Source: Rapana venosa (Eukaryota > Mollusca > Gastropoda > Neogastropoda > Muricidae). Taken from it: 64,000 bases of DNA. Each line of letters begins with the position of its first letter. Within the stretch, counting starts at the first letter, position 1. The DNA lies in contig CM054154.1 of assembly GCA_028751875.1 (NCBI GenBank), forward strand, positions 57,017,072 to 57,081,071, read 5' to 3'. The translations under genes were made by a program, and so were the position numbers. Of this stretch, positions 57,211 through 64,000 are shown piece after piece. The notes beneath the pieces are model-generated. The model saw nothing but the letters and a program-made list of their open reading frames with translations, was not told where the DNA came from and made no database searches.

Positions 57211-57849
57211 GGTTCTCCTTCAAAAAAGGAGGTGTCTTTTGAAATCTAGCAGGGAACTAACTCTCTGGTTTCCCGAAGGCAGATAGTCCCGGAAAAAAAA
57301 ATAAGGAGATGGGTGGGGTGACAGTGGTTTCCGTGAAAAGAGTTGCTTCTGTCAGTTTAGCTGCAAGAGCCAAATACCAGCAAAAAACTTTAAAAACAAA
57401 AAAAAAAGAAGAAGAGTCAAAGAAAAGGAGGGCGAAGCGAAAGCTACAGGAAAAGGAAAGTGACAGGGGTTGAAAGGGAAAAAAAGCAGTTTTAAGAAAC
57501 ATCTTTCTTTGGGTACAACAAAATGACAAAATGTGTGGGGAGGCTTTAAGAGACAGGTGCCTCGCTTTTTTGCCGGAAAAGCCCTGCGTGACGGGAAAGG
57601 AAAAGCAAGCCCCGCTGCCAGCTACTGATCGGTTTTAGAAAAAGGGGGAGCAAGGGCTTTTTAAAGAGGGGTCGTGAAAGGGCATCTTGTACTGGGTAAC
57701 CATCCCCAAAACCCTTTTTTAGGCAAAGGGGGGCTTTTTTCACGTCAGATGAAATTTTTAGGGGTTGTGTTAAGTTTTATTTTGCTAGTTGTTTGTGAAA
57801 AAAATTTTTAAAAACAGAGACACTTTTTCAGTTTTTACCTTTTTCTTGG

Positions 57850-58075
57850 GATTTAAGACTAGACTTTCATCAACCATTGTTTTTGGGGTTTTACTGTCTG
57901 GACTGGGGCCTTTTTTAATACACCATTTTTGTTTGGAGTATTAAATGTATATATGAGGATTGGGGCTTTCATTAACCCCTTAGTTTGGGGGGTTCTTCTG
58001 GGTATATTAGGGTTGGACTTTCATCAAAAAAGTCTGGGTTAGGGATTTATTTTATAAGAAAAAAGGGGTATTTCA
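57850..58075. repeat. Possible ~50-bp tandem repeat
   Basis: GACTTTCATCAA-like cores recur near 57862, 57964 and 58016, with a weaker GACTGGGGCCTTTT unit near 57901. Spacing is roughly 50. Sequence errors obscure the units. Confidence 0.35.
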
Positions 58076-58194
58076 GGTTTATAAATTTTTGCTTTGATAC
58101 TCCCCGGGGTTTGGGCCCCAAATTTTTGTTTTTTAAAGGGCCCCAAAAAAAAATCTAAATTTTTTTCCCATTTAAATCGGGATGAAACCCGGAC

Positions 58195-58985
58195 ACCTTT
58201 TCAAATTTTAATTTTTGTACATGTGACAATTTTTCCCAAATTAAAATTTGTACCCTGTGACACACTTTTTCCCCAAGGGAAAACCGGGTAAATATGACCA
58301 CTTTTTTAAATTTTTAATTTTTTTACATATGACACACTTTACACTAAAAATTTGCTAAAATGACACATTTTAAAACATGTAATTTTTCTGCATTTTGACA
58401 CCCCTTTTTGAAGTAATTTTTTACAAATTTTCTTTCTTTACCTCTTTAATTTGCCTTTAAAAAGATCACCCTTTTAAAGTTTAAATTTTCTATTCATGAC
58501 AAAAAATTTTTTTTTTCAATGTAATTTGCTAAATTTGAAAAATTTTACTCGGTTTTAAATTTGCTAATATGACACACTTTACATCGGGTTTTTCTACATG
58601 TTACCACCCCAAGACAATGTTTTTTTTTGCATATTGGGCACATTTTTTTACATCTGTAATTTGTTCATATGGGCACACTTTTTAAACGGATTTGTACATG
58701 TTACACCCCTTTTCAATTTTAATTTTTTGCATTTTGACACACTGTACATCTGTTAAATTTTTTCATGTGGGCACAATTTTCATTGGGAGTTTGCTACATT
58801 GGACACACTTTTATTCTGGGAATTTGCTAAATTTGGGCACTTTTTAAATGTATTTTGTACAGACTGACAAACTTTTACAAGGGAATTTTTCTATGTATGG
58901 CATTTTTAAAGTTAAATTTTTATAGGTATGACCCCACTACAATGTAATTTGCTTTTATAAAAGCACACTTCACACAGGTTTTTTT
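58195..58985. repeat. AT-rich minisatellite, ~32-36 bp unit, degraded
   Basis: Units of the approximate form TATGACACACTTTACA then TGTAATTTGCTA recur through the stretch (clear at 58252, 58326, 58360, 58572, 58735, 58806). About 20 units are implied by the length. Variation between units is mostly homopolymer change typical of this block. Confidence 0.65.
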
Positions 58986-58995
58986 TAAAAAATTT

Positions 58996-60023
58996 TTAGT
59001 TCAGAAACAGCATGGGAGTACAGCCAGCGCCGTTCCGCTCTACTTCTACCATTTGTCGCCATGTTGTTTTTGGGTGTCCCCTTTTCCTTCTCCCTTCAGG
59101 TGTCCATCCGAGGGCAACAGCACAGTCGTCACTCCTGTCCTTTCTTAGGACATGTCCGATCCAGTTCCATCTCCTTCTTCTAATCTCCTGGCTGATTTTT
59201 TTTCTGATCCTGCTATTTCCAAGACGATCTTGTTGGATATGTGTTATTGCCATCGGATCTTGAAGATCCTCCTCAGACATTTGGTTTGGAAAATGTCTAG
59301 TTTCTCTTCTTCTCCTTTCGTTAATTTCCAGGTCTCACATCCGTAGAGAAGAACTGACAAAACAAGGCTCTTGAAAAGGGATGCTTTGGTTTTTCTGCCG
59401 ATGTCTCCCATTTGCCAGATGTTGGATAATCGTTTCATCTGGGCACTGGCCAGTGCTACTCTCTTCTTGACGTCTGCTGTTCCTCCTCCGTCTTTGGTGA
59501 CGTTTGCTCCGAGATAGGTGAAGTTCTCCACCTCTTCAACTTCCTGATCTCCAACCCTCAGACCGTCGATGTTCCTGTTGTTTACTTTCATGGCTTTGCA
59601 CTTCTGTCCATTCAGCTTGAGTCCAACCTTTGCTGCTTTGTCTTCCAGTCTTGTAGTTTTGTGTTGTAGATGGTTCATGGTTGATGAAAGGAGGGCGATG
59701 TCGTCTGAAAAGTTAAGGTCTTCTAGCATGTTCATGAAGTCCCATCTTTTCCCAGTTCTCTCACCTTCCACTGTTTTTCTCATCACCCAGTCTATCACAA
59801 GAAGGAAGAGGAATCCTGACATGCAGCATCCCTGTTTCACCCCGGTAATCACTGGGAACCAGTCTGTTGTTTCATTGTCAACAATGTCGGAGCACTGAAA
59901 GTCCTCGTACATTGTCTTTACCATCTGGATGAGTTTCTGTGGGATTCCATACTGACGCATGATGATCCAGAGACTGTCTCGGTGTATGGAGTCAAAGGCC
60001 TTTTCAAAGTCAATGAAGTGCAT
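58996..60023 (-). pseudogene. LINE reverse transcriptase, motif A to C-terminus
   Basis: A 259-residue open frame starts in motif A (HFIDFEKAFDSIHRDSLW), then ITGVKQGCCMSGFLFLLVID (motif B), LNFSDDIALLSS (motif C, Ser for the usual Ala, both Asp present), VENFTYLGANVTKDGG and SVLLYGCETWKLTKGEEEKL to FKIRW. A shift near 59270 leads into SEEDLQDPMAITHIQQDRLG, RRWNWIGHVLRKDR and RKRGHPKTTWRQMVE, ending by 58996. Only one lesion is visible in over 1 kb, so the copy may be recent, but it lacks endonuclease and RT fingers. Grouping with RTE/Jockey-like elements is from motif style only. Confidence 0.85.
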
Positions 60024-60065
60024 GTACAGTGTCGCGTTCCATTCGTTGACTTGTTCAAAGATGTT
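58996..60065 (-). mobile_element. LINE C-terminal half, antisense
   Basis: A 5'-truncated element from RT motif A to the C-terminus. It lies just outside the low-quality block and is well preserved. It is related to the nested insert at 30270-31566. Its truncated 5' end (about 60065) directly abuts an F1-type 3' end. No target duplication is evident because the left border lies in poor sequence. Confidence 0.82.
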
Positions 60066-60160
60066 CCTGAGTATAAAATAGAATATAATAATATATGGAA
60101 TTTATATAGCGCTGAATCTTGTAAAGCAACAAATCAAAGCGCTCAGATGACTCTTTTGTT
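60066..60160 (-). mobile_element. F1-type LINE 3' end, short antisense fragment
   Basis: ATAATATATGGAATTTATATAGCGCTGAATCTTG and AATCAAAGCGCT match the 3' ends of F1 copies b and c. It is followed not by F1 3' UTR but by the D1-type segment at 60160-60250, so it may be the 3' end of a related family that shares the F1 tail. Confidence 0.65.
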
Positions 60161-60250
60161 ATATCAAGGATAATGGAATAAGTACTCATGTGCTTTTTTT
60201 TTACATCCAGTCCCCGTGTGTATGCGGTTTTATAAATTTTGTCATCTGTT
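60160..60250. repeat. D1-related segment, third copy
   Basis: AGGATAATGGAATAAGTACTC and GTGTATGCGGTTTTATAAATTTTG match 33205-33290 and 43150-43230. Confidence 0.7.
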
Positions 60251-60686
60251 CCCACCGGCACACAATGGCCTACTCTTTCGAAAAGCGGAACAGGATTTAA
60301 CGTGTGCGCAAGATGTACTCTGACATCTTTACATGTGCGAGATTGGGCTGCAGCTGAACAAATTTGCATCAAGTAGATGAACAATAAGGAAAGATAACTA
60401 ATTATTTAAATATTGTGAAAATATCAGAAAAGAAACAAGGATACCAAAGGGGTAGATGTATCACAGCATTGCAAGGCAACACCCTCGCAAGACAGGCTGT
60501 GACATGCCTACACCAGAGAACAATAGTGCCATATACAGTTATGAAAATTCATCACATGAGGTTGCAGCTCTCTCTTGTCCATTCATTATGCATGGATATG
60601 AGTTTATGTGTGTGGGCAAAATTAATGTGTGACATATGCCATGTTTGCGCCCTAGCTCGCCTGCGCCGCACACCCGCGCGCGCGAA

Positions 60687-60689
<3 letters not shown>
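60251..60689. other. Stretch without recognised gene
   Basis: Balanced composition with no motif-bearing frame. It contains short G/C-rich CGCGCGCG at 60675-60683 before the CA arrays. Confidence 0.5.
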
Positions 60690-60745
<56 letters not shown>

Positions 60746-60892
60746 ACACACACACACACCCCACCCCCACACACCCACACCCACCCACCCACACACACAC
60801 ACACACACCACACACACACATACACACACACACACACCCCACACACACACTCACACACACACACGGAACACACACACGGAACACACACGCAA
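60690..60892. repeat. (CA)n/(CCCA)n compound array
   Basis: CA runs interrupted by CCCA, CCCCAC and CGGAACA units. His-Thr and Cys-Val frames are artefacts. Confidence 0.97.
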
Positions 60893-60939
60893 GCCATGAA
60901 TGAAAAAAAATTAATGTTTAATACACAGCATCAGTAAAA

Positions 60940-61290
60940 GTTATAAGCAATAGAAATGGGTCAATCTAAATTAAACCTTTCAGACAGCAAGATAAATTGC
61001 TCTACAGTCGCAAATATTGTATAATAATTATCTTGTATACTTCTATTACTTTCACCATACAATAAAGCTGACACATTAGATTTTATATCACCGGGCAAGA
61101 CATTTACAGTGACCACAGGACACTGGTGGAAAAGAGGGCAGTTGATTAAATAGTGGGCAGCATCCTCAACAGCAGCCCCACATTCACCTGAAGAACTGTT
61201 AGTTAGGTGCCGTCGGAATAAATCATTCTTTAAGTCACTCATTTCTAACCTAAGTTTACAAAGTATGTCTGTTTTTCTATTGGGTAAGTA
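60940..61290 (-). pseudogene. LINE C-terminal Cys/His fragment
   Basis: The minus strand reads LEMSDLKNDLFRRHL then SGECGAAVEDAAHYLINCPLF and ATVEQFILLSERF. The pattern C-G-x(4)-E-D-x-x-H-x-L-x(2)-C-P is the C-terminal zinc-knuckle-like motif found in several LINE clades, usually with an extra Cys upstream (here GEC). The rest of the element is missing on the right, where a CA array begins near 61480. The frame stops near 60961, about 20 bases from the left edge. Confidence 0.6.
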
Positions 61291-61482
61291 AAATTACTTA
61301 GGTACTATATTGTCTGCTCTATTGAGATAGTGCCTGTCAAAGTCAAAAACACTAATCATCCCATGAAGGGCAATTACAATAGTGACAGGCAGATTGATAC
61401 ACATAAAAAAATCTCAAAGACACAAAAAGCTATATTTCATATTGGTTAAAATATTCCAAAATGACTTCAAATAAATGTCTCG

Positions 61483-61531
<49 letters not shown>

Positions 61532-61551
61532 CACACACACACACCACACAC

Positions 61552-61591
<40 letters not shown>

Positions 61592-61620
61592 AACACACAT
61601 ATGGGCACACACACACACAC
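61483..61620. repeat. (CA)n array
   Basis: CA run with AAA and CAA interruptions, followed by ATGGGCACACACAC. Confidence 0.97.
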
Positions 61621-61930
61621 ATCAATTGCGAACACAATTTCAAAACCCATTGACTAGAAGACATAAAAACTTATTTTTTACGCACGCATATATGCAGCAC
61701 GTACGTGCGTGTGCGAACACGCCCACCCACACCCACACCATACACCAATATATGAATTCAATGTTTTACGACCGTTGACTAGAAGACAGACTTATTTCAC
61801 GCACGCACCCACCCACCCATCCATCCACACATACACACACACATATATACATAATTATGTATTGACTACACTCATAACAATGACAATCGGGCAAGTAATT
61901 CAGAGAAATGTAAAAACTAGGTAGTCAACA
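61621..61930. other. Short-repeat-rich spacer
   Basis: The phrase TTGACTAGAAGACA occurs twice (61650, 61773), each followed by CTTATTT and CACGCACGCA, so this is a ~120-bp duplicated unit. It also contains (CCCA)n and (CA)n patches at 61806-61850. No coding. Confidence 0.6.
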
Positions 61931-63814
61931 TCATTGTGAATTCAGATTTCGAATGCTTAGTGGCACAAAAGAATTTCTTTTTCTGTTAGTTTTGCTGATG
62001 GGACACTGAAAACGGCGTTCCGAAGGCAACATTTGAAATTCTGGAAACAAAGCATGGGAAGGATCAGCCAAAATGGCTGTGGCTTTGCGTACAAGCTGCT
62101 GATTGCAGAACGACATGAGATCTCTTTGTTCTTTTCCAATTATTTTTTAGCAGATTCTTACAATTCTCTGCAGGCCATTCTTGTTTTTAACACTAAGGTT
62201 ATTGTACCAACAAATGAGAGCAAAACTTAGAACACTCTCTATGTAAGACTTGTAAAACAAGGAAACAATCTTTTTGTCTACAAAAAATGAGTTCAGTTTC
62301 CTCAGAAAATACACATGTTGTTATCCCTTTTTGACAATAGCGTCAGTGTTAACGTCCAAGTTTAACTTGTGGTCAAAAACAGTTCCCGGATACTTATAGT
62401 TCGAAACGTTTTCAACTTCCTGATTATGGATAATAATATTCTTAGGAGTATGCCCTGATCTTCTGAAATCGATAGGCAGGTCTTTAGTTTTAGAAACATT
62501 TAGCTCCAGATAGGCCTCGTCACACCAGTGTACGAACTCGGTGAGGGCTGGACCGTGGTCTAAGACTGATCCGGATAAGAGAGATAACAGAGCACTGTCG
62601 TCTGTGAACTTTACCAGAAAGGAATTTCCATAGTCGCTTCTGCAATCATCTGTGTATAGAATGTACAGAAGTGGTGAGAGGATGCAACCCTGTGGAGAAC
62701 CAGTGCAGGTAAATCTAACCCAAGAAGATATTTTGTTGGCCAAAACACGCTGTGGTCTGTTGGTTAAAAAATCAATCAGCCAATAAACAAGTTGATTGTC
62801 TACATCAAATTTTGAAATTAATTTGTTAACCAGAACGTGAGGCTGCATTGTATTGAAAGCTGAACTAAAGTCAGCGAACAATATTCTGGCATGAGAGTCA
62901 GGTTTTTCCAAGTGGCTATACAACTTGTTCAAAATGAATAGTTTGGCATCTTCGACACCCCTTCGAGACCTGTACGCAAATTGTTGTGGGTGAAGGTCTT
63001 TCTCTGTAGCGGAAAGAAAGAGATTTTACGATCTTTTCTAGCATTTTCATCACAAGAGATGTGAGAGCTACAGGTCTGAAATCGTTAGGCCCAGAAGGAT
63101 TGGGTTTCTTTAGAAGAGGTATTACTTTGGAAGTTTTCCAAATAATTGGAATCTGACAAGTATCCAGTAAGGCCTGGAACAGGTGTTGAAGGACACTGGC
63201 AAGGTCAGTAGTGCAGAATTTCAGGGTTCTTCCACATATACCATCTGGTCCGGGAGATTTGTTAATATTTATTGCTTTTAAGTGCTTACAGATACTTTCT
63301 TCATCAACAATGACGATATTCTCAGAAACTAGGGATTGCTTCAGGTCATTTATTTCATCTGAGAAATCATGCTTTTCAAAGCGAGTAAAAAATGCATTTA
63401 GATGGTCTTGTAAGTTGTTATCACATACTCTCTGCAAACTGATCTTTGACCTATGTTGGACACCTACCATGTTTACTGCAGACATATTTTTTATACCCTG
63501 CCATGCAGCACGAAAATTGTTCCCTGCAAACTTGTCTTATATCTTATTTTTATATATACGTCTGGCCTGTGCAACAGCAGCTTTGACTTTATTTACTTCT
63601 TTTGTTGTTATGTTCCTGTGTAAAATATTACTTTCTTTTTGTTTAAAACACTTTTCAGATCCTTTGTAACCCAAGGCTTGCTATTGGGGTAAATGGTTAT
63701 CTCCTTACAGGGAATGACACAGCTAACACAAAATGAAATATAAGAACGAATAACATCAGTGAGCTCATTCAGATCTGAACACATTATAAAACATATCCCA
63801 GTCAGTGCAATCAA
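61931..63814 (-). pseudogene. CR1/Rex1-like reverse transcriptase
   Basis: Reading from right to left: linker (63814-63608) with KEITIYPNSKPWVTKDLKSV. RT fingers (63485-62990) with SICKHLKAININKSPGPDGI, VIPLLKKPNPSGPNDFRPVA and LTSLVMKMLEKIVKSL. Then LFADFSSAFNTMQPHVL (motif A), TGSPQGCILSPLLYILYTDD (motif B) and LVKFTDDSALLSLL (motif C, Thr for the usual Ala but both Asp present). Then LELNVSKTKDLPIDFRRSG and, after a stop near 62321, the thumb and C-terminus to 61931 (QQLVRKATAILADPSHALF, NSFVPLSIRNLNS). There are frame changes near 63010, 62320, 62120 and 63530. The SPQGC-type motif B suits the Rex1/CR1 group. Confidence 0.85.
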
Positions 63815-64000
63815 AGCAGCCTTGCAGACTAGCTATACTATCAGCAGTCCGTTTTTTGTGGTCTTGACTATGGGCTGAAGGCGCTGAAACACTGACTGGT
63901 ACATGGGTGCAAGAAGAACGCAGTTGTGGTTGGATGATCCCAGGGGAGGCAAGGGCAACGATCTATAGGCGCCTGCTACAGTCCCCCAGCACAAGTCTAG
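61931..64000 (-). mobile_element. CR1/Rex1-like LINE, antisense, continues past right edge
   Basis: The minus strand encodes, from the window edge leftward, the endonuclease-RT linker, RT and C-terminus. It is a better-preserved relative of the copy at 8829-11060: the two align over 62906-64000 and 8829-10125. This copy retains the 3' half that the other lacks. The 3' terminus lies near 61931; no tail repeat is evident. Confidence 0.85.

Larger units (their letters stand above)
43440..58990. other. Homopolymer-biased block, probable poor consensus sequence
   Basis: From about 43.4 kb to 59.0 kb runs of AAAA, TTTT, GGGG and CCCC are greatly enriched and single bases are replaced by their neighbours. 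F1 copy d compared with copy b, and D1 copy 2 compared with copy 1, differ mainly by such changes. The block crosses several element borders and simple repeats, and clean sequence resumes abruptly near 59,000. This points to read or polishing error rather than biology. Frames and lesions inside it are unreliable. Confidence 0.75.

Noticed and set aside
59569..59898. 109-residue plus-strand frame
   Set aside because: Complement of the well-preserved LINE reverse transcriptase on the minus strand.

Overview
The window looks like repeat-rich DNA from an animal genome, most likely an aquatic invertebrate. A mollusc, perhaps a gastropod, is my best guess. The grounds are indirect: no operon-like coding, dense long (GT)n, (GA)n, (GATA)n and (TAA)n arrays, many non-LTR retrotransposon (LINE) clades side by side, and a LINE tail of the form (TAA)n followed by a TATAGCGCT-containing segment that I associate with molluscan and other invertebrate repeats. 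I found no intact host gene, rRNA, canonical tRNA, CRISPR array or bacterial feature. Almost every supported coding stretch is the relic of a mobile element broken by stops, frameshifts, truncation or nested insertion.

Layout, left to right. 0-7 kb: a 5'-truncated CR1-like LINE (about 344-3717, + strand) sits between 70-bp direct repeats inside a duplicated 240-290 bp unit. Long GT and GA arrays follow, then an unassigned antisense retroelement-like relic (5333-6430) and a second antisense CR1-type 3' end. 7-20.4 kb: an antisense endonuclease/RT LINE (7305-8700), the 5' half of an antisense CR1/Rex1-like LINE (8829-11060), the 5' part of a CR1/L2-like family called F1 here (11290-12130, +), the 3' part of an RTE-like LINE (12790-13745, +), an L1/Tx1-like LINE (13972-16300, +), a textbook 5'-inverted (twin-primed) RTE-like insertion with an 11-bp target duplication (18590-19600), and a chimera of F1 with a Ty3/Gypsy-like gag fragment (19800-20395).

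20.5-33 kb: a degenerate hAT-like transposase-derived coding relic with dispersed flanking repeats, two antisense F1 copies in tandem (21943-24475 and 24618-28215), and an RTE-like LINE (about 28380-32862, +) interrupted by a second LINE (30270-31566, -) with a 14-bp target duplication. 33-44 kb: repeat blocks D1 and D2 occur twice in swapped order around a third long F1 copy (36193-39985, -). 43.4-59 kb: a severely homopolymer-biased block in which a fourth F1 copy and a second L1/Tx1-like element can still be recognised. It reads as poor consensus sequence, so frame disruptions there should not be read biologically. 59-64 kb: clean sequence returns, with an antisense LINE C-terminal half (58996-60065), a short F1 tail, CA arrays, a LINE C-terminal cysteine/histidine fragment, and an antisense CR1/Rex1-like LINE that runs off the right edge.

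There is no pathway here. What the elements record is a history of insertion: at least two insertions with legible target duplications, a twin-priming inversion, one nesting event and several chimeric junctions. I did not find evidence of a novel functional system. The strongest material for follow-up is this insertion archaeology, the dispersed D1/D2 and hAT-associated repeats, and the sequence-quality block.
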